A stretch of DNA of 5,689 bases from Oscillospiraceae bacterium (GCA_902761265.1 CACWJV010000148.1:1-5689), one strand, 5' to 3'. Shown: positions 1 to 5,386, counted from the first letter of the stretch. Program-made: numbers and translations. The notes: generated from the letters alone by a model not told the origin.

Positions 1-279
1 GGATTCGTGCTTGCACCAGTCGACTTTGGCGCCGAGACGGGTAAACATCTCATCCACCATCCCGGGCTCTTCGGGTGTGCCGATACCGGACAATTCGTGC
101 AGCGACGGCTCAAACTCAAACCGTCCGCGCACCAACGAGGACGCCGATCCGCCGGGGATGTTGTGGCGTTCCAACAGCAGTGTGGAAAGCCCGGCTTTGG
201 CGCAGGTTGCCGCGGCGGCAAGCCCGCCGTTGCCCGCGCCGATGACGATGACATCATACTGTTTCAATTGTTTCACCAT
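1..279 (-). CDS. NAD(P)/FAD-dependent oxidoreductase, phytoene desaturase-like (N-terminal part; cut by left window edge)
   Basis: The 93 codons visible form the start of a flavoprotein of the CrtI/phytoene-desaturase-like superfamily. Residues 9-20 (beta strand then GAGNGGL) are the Rossmann dinucleotide-binding motif. E37 at the end of the second strand is the expected ligand of the FAD ribose, followed by NIPGG (40-44). RGRFEFEPSLHEL (51-63) is typical of this group of bacterial FAD oxidoreductases. Such enzymes desaturate, saturate or isomerise hydrophobic substrates, but the substrate here is unknown. The ATG at 279 is preceded by AGGA with a 5-nt gap and lies inside the 3' end of the membrane-protein gene (26-bp overlap), so the two are probably cotranscribed and translationally coupled. 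The reading frame stays open to base 1; the rest lies outside the window. The fold is confident, the exact activity is not. Confidence 0.88.
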   Translation of the reverse strand, partial: MVKQLKQYDVIVIGAGNGGLAAAATCAKAGLSTLLLERHNIPGGSASSLVRGRFEFEPSLHELSGIGTPEEPGMVDEMFTRLGAKVDWCKHES

Positions 280-991
280 CCGTTTCCTGTGTTGTGGTTT
301 GGTTTTGTTGTTTCTTTTTGCGTTTGCTCATAAACACGGATGCCGCGATTGCAAACAGCAACGCGGGCAGCGCGTAAAGATACGACAGGGGATTGCTCAG
401 ATCGCCCTTGGCGCCCAAAAGCGTCCAAAGCACGTTGAGCACCAGCAGCCCGAGATTGGCCGCCGTGAAATACTTCCAAAACGGGATGCCCATTGCGCCG
501 AAGATCAGCGAGCTCAGATCCGACGGCATGAACCCGCCGGCTTTGAATACAAACACCACGGCAAAGCTGTTGGCGCCGGTAAAATCGTCGAGCTTGCGGA
601 TCGCCTTGAAGCGGCCTTTGAGCGCGTCCACCATCTCTTTGCCGGTGAACCGGCCGAGGAAATAGGGCAGCACCAGACTGCACGCCGTGGCAACGCAGTT
701 GACGAGCACGGCTGTCCAAAAATGCTCAAACACGATCCCGGACACCACAAACAGCACCGCCGGCGGAAAGACGAGCGCAAACGATTTGACCACGGAAAAG
801 CCGATCAGAATGAACGCCATGGTCAGCGTGCCGCCGGTCAGATATTGGGTGAGCGTGCCGGCGGTCTTGACCGAGATATGATTCTTTGCCAGAAAGATCA
901 CACAGACCGTCAGCATGGCGAGCATAAACACGAACGACAAAATTTGCAGCACGCGCACAAGTTTGCCATAGCGCTTTTCGTTGTTTTCCAT
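254..991 (-). CDS. VTT/TVP38-TMEM64 family (SNARE-associated) integral membrane protein
   Basis: This 245-residue protein has about six hydrophobic segments, roughly at 13-34, 54-68, 72-86, 91-112, 158-193 (probably two passes) and 204-222. The VTT-domain signature is seen as FPPAVLFVVSGIVF (75-88), then YFLGRFTGKE (110-119), a charged loop, and AGGFMPSDLSSLIFGAMGI (151-169). The C-terminus is a basic anchor (SKRKKK, 222-227) followed by a polar acidic tail. Relatives (DedA, TVP38, TMEM41/VMP1) act in membrane lipid movement or membrane homeostasis; the role here is not known. I chose the ATG at 991 because GGAGGG lies 6 nt upstream. An in-frame ATG at 1027 would add 12 basic residues but lacks a ribosome binding site. 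A strong promoter lies at 1063-1091, and the 3' end overlaps the FAD oxidoreductase start. Confidence 0.87.
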   Translation of the reverse strand: MENNEKRYGKLVRVLQILSFVFMLAMLTVCVIFLAKNHISVKTAGTLTQYLTGGTLTMAFILIGFSVVKSFALVFPPAVLFVVSGIVFEHFWTAVLVNCVATACSLVLPYFLGRFTGKEMVDALKGRFKAIRKLDDFTGANSFAVVFVFKAGGFMPSDLSSLIFGAMGIPFWKYFTAANLGLLVLNVLWTLLGAKGDLSNPLSYLYALPALLFAIAASVFMSKRKKKQQNQTTTQETDGETIETV

Positions 992-1062
992 CCGCTTCCC
1001 TCCGTATGCCCGCAGGCGGTTCGGCATTGTTCACAGTTTTCTCATAACTTTATCACATAAAT

Positions 1063-1091
1063 AGTATAACTTTTCTTTTCCTCCTTGTCAA
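1063..1091 (-). promoter_or_regulatory. Sigma-A promoter for the VTT membrane protein / FAD oxidoreductase operon
   Basis: On the minus strand TTGACA (1091-1086) is separated by exactly 17 bp from TATACT (1068-1063), a near-consensus housekeeping promoter. Transcription would start near 1056, giving a leader of about 65 nt before the ATG at 991. A run of seven A/T pairs at 1101-1107 lies just upstream of the -35 box and could act as an UP element. The leader also holds a possible four-codon ORF (ATG AGA AAA CTG TGA, about 1048-1034) without a clear ribosome binding site. Confidence 0.85.
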
Positions 1092-1120
1092 TGTGCAAAC
1101 AAAAAAAGCTGACGTCGGGT

Positions 1121-1153
1121 TGCCCTGCGCAAAGAACCTCCTGGCGCAGGGCA
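1121..1153. repeat. Perfect 10-bp inverted repeat between divergent promoters (candidate operator)
   Basis: TGCCCTGCGC (1121-1130) and GCGCAGGGCA (1144-1153) are perfect complements around a 13-nt centre. The element lies between the two outward-facing -35 boxes (1091 and 1200), outside both predicted transcripts. Neither arm is followed directly by a T-run, so it is not a convincing terminator. A binding site for a dimeric regulator of one or both promoters is the simplest reading, but this is inference. Confidence 0.5.
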
Positions 1154-1160
1154 CCTGTTT

Positions 1161-1216
1161 GCCCGTCTCCTTAAAGATTTTTAGATGTGTCAAAAGGTCT
1201 TGACGGACAGACGGGC
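1161..1216. repeat. Inverted repeat overlapping the nitroreductase promoter spacer
   Basis: GCCCGTCT (1161-1168) recurs as its complement AGACGGGC (1209-1216), with 40 bp between the arms. The right arm falls inside the 17-bp spacer of the nitroreductase promoter and the left arm lies about 32 bp upstream of its -35 box. Two such sites could be bound by a regulator that loops the DNA. An 8-bp match in a GC-rich stretch could also be chance. Confidence 0.3.
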
Positions 1217-1228
1217 GCGCGCTATAAT
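1200..1228 (+). promoter_or_regulatory. Sigma-A promoter for the nitroreductase-like gene
   Basis: TTGACG (1200-1205) and a perfect TATAAT (1223-1228) are separated by 17 bp. Transcription would start near 1235, leaving a leader of about 70 nt before the ATG at 1306. The spacer is very GC-rich (positions 1212-1222 are all G or C), which may affect promoter melting. The stretch 1171-1189 upstream is AT-rich. Confidence 0.87.
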
Positions 1229-1270
1229 CAGATTGTAAACAATATATCTTGCGCCGCGCTGCCGCAATCC

Positions 1271-1288
1271 CCGGCGGCCGGCCGCCGG
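1271..1288 (+). promoter_or_regulatory. 18-bp perfect GC palindrome in the leader, abutting the ribosome binding site
   Basis: CCGGCGGCCGGCCGCCGG is a perfect self-complementary palindrome made only of G and C. In the mRNA it can form a 7-bp hairpin with a CCGG loop, ending 4 nt before the AGGAG at 1293-1297. It could control access to the ribosome binding site, protect the 5' end of the message, or, as DNA, be a binding site. A weaker 5-bp hairpin (TTGCG 1249-1253 with CGCAA 1263-1267) lies just upstream. The structure is clear; the function is inference. Confidence 0.5.
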
Positions 1289-1305
1289 ACAAAGGAGACA
1301 CGACA

Positions 1306-2115
1306 ATGGACTATATTTCCTGTATGAAACAGCGCCGCAGTGTGCGCACGTTCAACGGAGAACCGCTGCGCGATCAGGACGCACAGGCGATACTCTCGTT
1401 TGCCGAAAAGGTGGAAAACCCCTATGATCTTTCCATCGAATGGAAGCTGCTCGACGCAAAAAAACAAAACCTCAGCGCCCCGGTGATCGCGGGTACGGAT
1501 ACCTATATCGCCGGCAAAATGCGCCGCTTTGCCCACGCCGAGGAGGCGTTCGGCTACGCGTTTGAAAAGGTTGTGCTGTTTGCCGAATCCCGCGGCGTCG
1601 GCACCACCTGGATCGCCGGGACCATGAACCGCGCGGCGTTTGAACAGGCGATGGCGCTTGAAGACGACGAGGTGATGCCGTGCGTCAGCCCGCTCGGCTA
1701 TCCGGCGGCAAAACTGTCGTTTCGGGAAGTGGTGATGCGCAAAGGCGTCAAGGCGGATACAAGGCTTCCGTTTTCCGATCTGTTTTTCAGCGGTTCGTTC
1801 GAAACACCCCTGACACAAGCAGCCGCCGGCAGGCTGCAGACGCCGCTCGAAATGGTGCGTCTGGCGCCGTCTGCGGTCAACAAACAGCCGTGGCGCGCCG
1901 TGGTGGACGGCGATACGGTACATTTCTTTGAAAAACGCAGCAAGGGCCATGCCGGGGATGACGGCTGGGATTTGCAAAAGGTCGATCTCGGGATCGCGCT
2001 GTGTCATTTTGAGCTTGCCGCGCAAAGCTGCGGGCTGCAGCCGGTGTTTACGGTTTGCGACCCGGCGATCGCATTGCCGGAAAACACGCGTTACATCGCA
2101 TCCTACCGGGTTTGA
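1306..2115 (+). CDS. Nitroreductase-like flavoprotein, putative TM1586 type
   Basis: This 269-residue protein resembles the TM1586-type nitroreductase group, FMN-dependent cytoplasmic proteins related to NADPH-dependent reductases. Residues 8-16 (KQRRSVRTF) match the N-terminal flavin-phosphate-binding stretch of the superfamily. GVGTTWIAG (97-105) and SPLGYPAAK (128-136) match the central part. LAPSAVNKQPWR (186-197), which in ordinary nitroreductases lies near the N-terminus, comes in the second half, followed by VDLGIALCHFELAA (226-239). The arrangement fits a fused double-domain subunit in place of the usual homodimer. The ATG at 1306 follows AAAGGAGA with 8 nt between AGGAG and the start; upstream in-frame starts would cross the palindrome and have no such site. 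The gene has its own promoter and terminator, so it is probably monocistronic. The physiological substrate cannot be told. Confidence 0.86.
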   Translation: MDYISCMKQRRSVRTFNGEPLRDQDAQAILSFAEKVENPYDLSIEWKLLDAKKQNLSAPVIAGTDTYIAGKMRRFAHAEEAFGYAFEKVVLFAESRGVGTTWIAGTMNRAAFEQAMALEDDEVMPCVSPLGYPAAKLSFREVVMRKGVKADTRLPFSDLFFSGSFETPLTQAAAGRLQTPLEMVRLAPSAVNKQPWRAVVDGDTVHFFEKRSKGHAGDDGWDLQKVDLGIALCHFELAAQSCGLQPVFTVCDPAIALPENTRYIASYRV

Positions 2116-2117
2116 TT

Positions 2118-2157
2118 CCGGCCGTCGGCGCCTTTGACGGCGCCGGTTTTCGTTTTT
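2118..2157 (+). terminator. Rho-independent terminator of the nitroreductase-like gene
   Basis: Directly after the stop codon, GGCGCC (2126-2131) pairs with GGCGCC (2138-2143) around a 6-nt loop, flanked by a C-G pair, and is followed by GGTTTTCGTTTTT. An alternative fold pairs CCGGC and CGTC (2118-2126) with GACG and GCCGG (2135-2145). Either gives a stable GC stem before an interrupted U-tract. Confidence 0.78.
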
Positions 2158-2182
2158 GCGGCGCGGCAAAACGAAAAAATGC

Positions 2183-2211
2183 TTGCAAACGCGGGCCGAT
2201 GATGGTATCAT
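2183..2211 (+). promoter_or_regulatory. Sigma-A promoter for the PPC/DUF296 protein gene
   Basis: TTGCAA (2183-2188) and TATCAT (2206-2211) are separated by 17 bp. Transcription would start near 2218, about 39 nt before the ATG at 2257. The stretch 2167-2180 upstream is A-rich. The boxes deviate more from consensus than the other two promoters here, but the spacing and the position after a terminator support it. Confidence 0.7.
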
Positions 2212-2229
2212 GAGAGAGAAAAACGAAGA

Positions 2230-2243
2230 CCGGCAACAGCCGG
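2230..2243 (+). promoter_or_regulatory. Small GC hairpin directly next to the ribosome binding site of the PPC protein gene
   Basis: CCGGC (2230-2234) pairs with GCCGG (2239-2243) around the loop AACA. The next base begins AAAGGAG (2244-2250), which lies 6 nt before the ATG. The arrangement mirrors the palindrome before the nitroreductase-like gene. It may influence translation or mRNA stability; this is inferred from position only. Confidence 0.45.
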
Positions 2244-2256
2244 AAAGGAGACCCCC

Positions 2257-2694
2257 ATGGACTATAGAGCATTCGGCAGTACCTATTATATCCGTCTCGA
2301 CCGCGGCGACGAGATTGTGAAAAGCATTCTGGACGTGTGTGAAAAAGAAAAGATCGCCTCCGCCACCTTCTCCGGTATCGGCGGCTGCAGCGACGCGGCA
2401 TTGCAGACATTTCTCCCCGAAAAGGGCGCGTTTGAAACCGAAGTGGTCCGCGGCGCGCTGGAGATGGTGTCGCTGCTGGGCAATGTGATCAGCGACGACA
2501 GCGGCAAGCGCTATTACCACGCGCACGCGATGTATACCACCCGCAAGGACGGCGCGCCCTGCTTTGCCGGCGGCCATCTCAAAAGCAGCACCGTGCTCTA
2601 TACGGCGGAGATCACGCTGCAGCCGGTGGCGGGCGGCAGCATCGGCTATACGTTCAACCCGGAAACGGGCACGGGCTTTTGGAAGCTGCACTGA
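2257..2694 (+). CDS. PPC/DUF296 domain protein (putative DNA-binding family)
   Basis: The 145-residue protein consists of a single PPC (plants and prokaryotes conserved, DUF296) domain over its whole length, the usual size for bacterial members. Visible hallmarks are TFSGIGGCSDAAL (37-49), the GALEMVSLLGNV strand (66-77), YYHAHAM (86-92) and FAGGHLKSSTV (103-113). H88, H90 and H107 are positioned as the conserved histidines of prokaryotic members and could bind a metal. In plants the domain occurs with AT-hook motifs in DNA-binding proteins. This protein has no AT-hook and no other DNA-binding domain, so the common label 'DNA-binding protein' is weakly founded; members form trimers and their bacterial role is not established. 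The ATG at 2257 has AGGAG 6 nt upstream. The gene has its own promoter and ends in a strong terminator. Confidence 0.88.
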   Translation: MDYRAFGSTYYIRLDRGDEIVKSILDVCEKEKIASATFSGIGGCSDAALQTFLPEKGAFETEVVRGALEMVSLLGNVISDDSGKRYYHAHAMYTTRKDGAPCFAGGHLKSSTVLYTAEITLQPVAGGSIGYTFNPETGTGFWKLH

Positions 2695-2704
2695 CGCAAT
2701 GATG

Positions 2705-2740
2705 AAAAAACAAGCTGTCACGGCGGACAGCTTGTTTTTG
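2705..2740. terminator. Bidirectional Rho-independent terminator between convergent genes
   Basis: CAAGCTGTC (2711-2719) pairs perfectly with GACAGCTTG (2726-2734) around the loop ACGGCG. The stem is flanked by an A-run (2705-2710) and a T-run (2735-2739), which lengthen it to about 14 bp and give a U-tract in both directions. It lies 10 nt after the stop of the PPC gene (plus strand) and about 9 nt after the stop of the ferredoxin gene (minus strand), so it can end both transcripts. Confidence 0.93.
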
Positions 2741-2748
2741 TTTTGGGT

Positions 2749-3129
2749 TTATTCGTATGCCACTTCGATTGCGCCGAAGCGGCACTTTTTGGCGCACGCG
2801 CCGCATTGGAAGCATTTTTGCTGGTCAATCTCAAACGGCTGCTTGATCTCGCCAAACGGCGCATCTGCCGCACAGACCCGGCGGCACAGCGAGCATCCCT
2901 TGCATTTTTCGGGGATGATGGTCACTTTTTTGATCTTGCGCCAGCCTTCGGGTGCGCTGATTGCGCTGTTGGGGCACACGTGGGAGCACTGGCCGCATTC
3001 CACGCACGCTTTTTCATAGATCTCATAGCACGAGGCGTTTGCGTCCGCCGGAGAAATCGCGTGATACAGACAGGTATAGGCGCACGCGCCGCAGCCCAGG
3101 CACAGGTCTTTGTTCAGTTGAAATGCCAT
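2749..3129 (-). CDS. Polyferredoxin with four [4Fe-4S] cluster motifs, probable electron partner of the AOR
   Basis: The 126-residue protein is two bacterial-type ferredoxin modules in tandem. The four CxxCxxCxxxC motifs are C10/13/16/20, C42/45/48/52, C76/79/82/86 and C106/109/112/116. In such folds the last cysteine of one motif usually completes the partner cluster. A 17th cysteine, C34, is not needed for the four motifs. A basic linker (about 61-72) joins the modules. It has no signal peptide, so it is cytoplasmic. As last gene of the AOR operon it most likely accepts electrons from the AOR, comparable to the small Fe-S subunit AorA of the Aromatoleum AorABC enzyme (family knowledge; homology not tested here). 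The ATG at 3129 has AAGGAGG 7 nt upstream, and this site overlaps the stop codon of the preceding gene. A shared terminator follows. Confidence 0.92.
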   Translation of the reverse strand: MAFQLNKDLCLGCGACAYTCLYHAISPADANASCYEIYEKACVECGQCSHVCPNSAISAPEGWRKIKKVTIIPEKCKGCSLCRRVCAADAPFGEIKQPFEIDQQKCFQCGACAKKCRFGAIEVAYE

Positions 3130-3141
3130 AGCTTCTCCTCC

Positions 3142-3429
3142 TTAACCGCCCGACGCCGGGGACAAAAGCCAGATCTCGTCGCCGTCCTGCAGCTTTTGAT
3201 TTTTGTTTTTGCAGCGTTCGCCGTTGACAAAGATCACAGTGTGCTTATAGGCCAGCGGATCCGGATGCTGCAGCGAGGGATCCTTCGCCCGGTTTTCGGC
3301 AAAAACCTTGTCAACCTGCGCGTTGAGAGAGGGGAACAGATCGATGATCTTTTCAATATCGACGGTCTCTTTCGCGAGATGGGTGTCCATCCGCAAAACG
3401 CCGAAGAGCTTGACTGTCACATTTGCCAT
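3142..3429 (-). CDS. MoaD/ThiS-like ubiquitin-fold sulfur carrier with C-terminal Gly-Gly
   Basis: This 95-residue protein starts with the beta-strand VTVKLFGVLR (4-13) typical of MoaD. It has the conserved VIFVNGERC (65-73) and QKLQDGDEIWLLSPASGG (78-95) end. The terminal Gly-Gly is the residue pair that an E1-like enzyme adenylates and that then carries sulfur as a thiocarboxylate. In molybdopterin synthesis such a carrier donates sulfur for the dithiolene, and here the neighbours are a W/Mo-pterin enzyme and a ThiF/MoeB-like protein. An insertion around 43-60 makes it a little longer than typical MoaD (about 80 residues). No MoaE partner is in the window. The ATG at 3429 has AGGAGG 9 nt upstream; an in-frame TTG at 3447 is not supported. 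The AOR stop codon lies 14 bp upstream. Confidence 0.88.
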   Translation of the reverse strand: MANVTVKLFGVLRMDTHLAKETVDIEKIIDLFPSLNAQVDKVFAENRAKDPSLQHPDPLAYKHTVIFVNGERCKNKNQKLQDGDEIWLLSPASGG

Positions 3430-3443
3430 ACCGAAGCACCTCC

Positions 3444-5381
3444 TCAATCCTTGCGCATGGCGCGTGCCACGGCTTCATCGTAATATTGTTTGTCCAGAAC
3501 GATCCCGAGCGTTTTCAGCCGGTGATAGGTCGGAATGCCGTGGCGCCAGCCGCGGCCGCGGTAGTAGACCTTGCGCATCTTGTCCAGCGGCACTTTCGTG
3601 CGCGGATTGTTCGGATCCTGCAATTCGTCCGTCAGCCGCTTGGGCAGTGTGTCGGCGTCGGCCTTCTGGCCGAGGATCACGTTGGAGATGCGCTCCGTGT
3701 TATAGCCGGTTGCGCCCCAGGTCAGCATGGAGGCCATGGTGGCCCGCATGCCGGTGGCCAGATGGATGGCCTTGATATGCGGCAGCAGCGGCAGCGGGAT
3801 CTGCGCCACTTTTGTGAAGTGCGACAGGAGATTGACGACCGGGCCGACGTAGGGAAACACGGCGAGGATCATCTTGGTCAGCGGCCAGTTCGGCTGATCG
3901 ACCAAAAAGCCCGGGAAGACCGCGTAGCTGGTGAACATACAGCTGCCGCAGGCGGAAACGGCCTCCATCAAATTTTGCAGCATGATGGCGAGCGCGGCTT
4001 TGCCGTGGTGGGTCAGGGAATCCACGTCGAGACCCAGACCCTCGAGCACAACGAGATAGCCGGCGTTCAGATGGCAGCCGCCGCGGTTGGCGGTGGCATA
4101 GCCGAGACCGTGGCCGACGGCGTGGCGCGGTTCATAGGCGGCCAGCTCCATGCCCTTGGCGTGGATCGCGTATTCCTTGCCGCCGAAGCGCTCGCTCATC
4201 CGGCGGGTGCCGTCGGCGATATAGTTGCCCTCGCCGCGGCGATAGGCGATGTCTTCAAACATCTGGGAAAGATTGTCCGTTTTGCCGAAGCGGATGCCGA
4301 AATCGTGGACGCCCTTTTCGGCGAGCTCCATCGCAAACGCCACCGAACCGGCGCAGGAGATGGAGTCCATGCCGAGCTCGTCGAGCTCATAGTTCCATTT
4401 GAGGATCAGCTCGATATCGTCGTTGAGAATATTGGGCCCCAGCAGACCGAGCGTTTCGAGCTCGGGTCCCTTCACAATCTTGCCGTCCACCATGCACCGG
4501 CGGGCGCATCGGATGACGCAGGTGGTGCAGGCGCCGTTGGAGACCATGTGGTTTTCGGCCAGCTCTTCGCCCGACACCTTTTCAAAGTTGTCGAAGCGGC
4601 CGGCGGAAAAGTTTTTGGTGGCAAGGATTGAGTGCGCCTGCATCGGCGCGACAAGGCCCGCGCTGCCGAGCTTCGGCAACTGGCGGCCCGTCAGCGGGTG
4701 GTTTTGCAGCGTTTTGATCCATTTTGCGTTGTGCGCGCGCAGCGCCGCTTCGTCATAGATCTCCGGCAGCTTGGTGCCGAACGCGGTGACGGCTTTCAGA
4801 TTTTTGGAACCGAACACGGCGCCCACGCCGCCGCGGCCGGCCGTGCGTTCGTTGCTGAACACACAGGCATACAGCACCTTGTGTTCGCCCGCGGGGCCGA
4901 TGACAAGACGGCCGGGGTATTGCTTGAGCTTTTCCTGCGCTTCGCCCGTTTTGGTGCCCCAAAGCGCCGTGGCGTCCAAAAATTCCACGTTGTCCTGCGT
5001 GATATGCACGTGCACCGGCGTTTCGCTTTTGCCGGTGATGATCGCGGCGTCGTAGCCGGCGCGCTTGAGCGTCAGACCGAAATCGCCGCCGCAGTTCGAG
5101 GACGTGAGGATGTTCGTCAAAGGCGAGATTGTGGAAATGTTGAACCGCGACGTGTTCGGGCAGCCCGTGCCGGTCAGCGGTCCGGTGGTGATCACCAGCC
5201 AGTTGTCTTCATCAAACGCTTTCATCTGCGGCGTGATATGGTGCAGCAGAATATCCGCCGCCATAATTTTGCCGCCGAGGGTGCGTTTGCGGTCCGCATC
5301 GGTCCAGGGGAATTCCCGGAAGGTGCGGGCGGAAAGGTCGATGAACAAAACCTTTCCCATATAACCTTTCAGTTGGGTCAA
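3444..5381 (-). CDS. Aldehyde:ferredoxin oxidoreductase family, tungsten/molybdenum-pterin catalytic subunit
   Basis: At 645 residues this is a full-length AOR family protein. Such enzymes oxidise aldehydes to carboxylic acids, or run in reverse, with a bis-pterin W or Mo centre and one [4Fe-4S] cluster. The N-terminal domain shows YMGKVLFIDLS (7-17), ITTGPLTGTG (64-73), SRFNISTISPLT (78-89) and AGRGGVGAVFGSKNLKAV (181-198), where the pterins bind. Cluster ligands are C285, C288, C292 (CxxCxxxC) and probably C481 in GSCMF. GPELETLG (305-312) and GHGLGYATANRGGCHL (423-438) are family motifs; H424 is a candidate active-site residue. The C-terminal stretch 557-583 departs from the common pattern, while YYRGRGWRHGIPT (606-618) is well kept. 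No signal peptide is present, so it is cytoplasmic. The start is a TTG at 5381 with a strong ribosome binding site; the ATG at 5360 would remove 7 residues that fit the family. The substrate is unknown. Confidence 0.95.
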   Translation of the reverse strand: MTQLKGYMGKVLFIDLSARTFREFPWTDADRKRTLGGKIMAADILLHHITPQMKAFDEDNWLVITTGPLTGTGCPNTSRFNISTISPLTNILTSSNCGGDFGLTLKRAGYDAAIITGKSETPVHVHITQDNVEFLDATALWGTKTGEAQEKLKQYPGRLVIGPAGEHKVLYACVFSNERTAGRGGVGAVFGSKNLKAVTAFGTKLPEIYDEAALRAHNAKWIKTLQNHPLTGRQLPKLGSAGLVAPMQAHSILATKNFSAGRFDNFEKVSGEELAENHMVSNGACTTCVIRCARRCMVDGKIVKGPELETLGLLGPNILNDDIELILKWNYELDELGMDSISCAGSVAFAMELAEKGVHDFGIRFGKTDNLSQMFEDIAYRRGEGNYIADGTRRMSERFGGKEYAIHAKGMELAAYEPRHAVGHGLGYATANRGGCHLNAGYLVVLEGLGLDVDSLTHHGKAALAIMLQNLMEAVSACGSCMFTSYAVFPGFLVDQPNWPLTKMILAVFPYVGPVVNLLSHFTKVAQIPLPLLPHIKAIHLATGMRATMASMLTWGATGYNTERISNVILGQKADADTLPKRLTDELQDPNNPRTKVPLDKMRKVYYRGRGWRHGIPTYHRLKTLGIVLDKQYYDEAVARAMRKD

Positions 5382-5386
5382 TGCGC

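Noticed and set aside
992..1027. Upstream ATG at 1027 as start of the VTT membrane protein
   Set aside because: It has no Shine-Dalgarno sequence, whereas the ATG at 991 has GGAGGG at 6 nt. Starting at 991 also places the first transmembrane segment at a usual distance.
11..1060. 349-codon open frame on the plus strand at the left end
   Set aside because: It is antisense to the FAD oxidoreductase and VTT genes and even to their promoter; the minus-strand products have clear family signatures.
1121..1153. The intergenic inverted repeat as a Rho-independent terminator
   Set aside because: No T-run follows the stem directly in either direction; the closest one on the minus strand is about 14 nt away, and there is no upstream gene on either side that it would end.
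1249..1305. N-terminal extension of the nitroreductase-like protein from an upstream start
   Set aside because: The extra 19 residues would be translated from the GC palindrome and the ribosome binding site itself; the ATG at 1306 is ideally spaced from AAAGGAGA.
1228..2721. 497-codon open frame on the minus strand
   Set aside because: It runs antisense across the nitroreductase-like gene, a terminator, a promoter and the PPC gene. Its product is compositionally odd (Arg, His, Ala) with no motif.
3430..3447. TTG at 3447 as start of the MoaD-like protein
   Set aside because: It would overlap the AOR stop and lacks a spaced ribosome binding site; the ATG at 3429 has AGGAGG and gives the normal MoaD N-terminus.
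3423..4631. 402-codon open frame on the plus strand opposite the AOR gene
   Set aside because: It is antisense to a well-supported AOR coding sequence, has no family motif, is rich in His, Arg, Gly and Ala, and has no convincing ribosome binding site. It is a GC-rich shadow frame.
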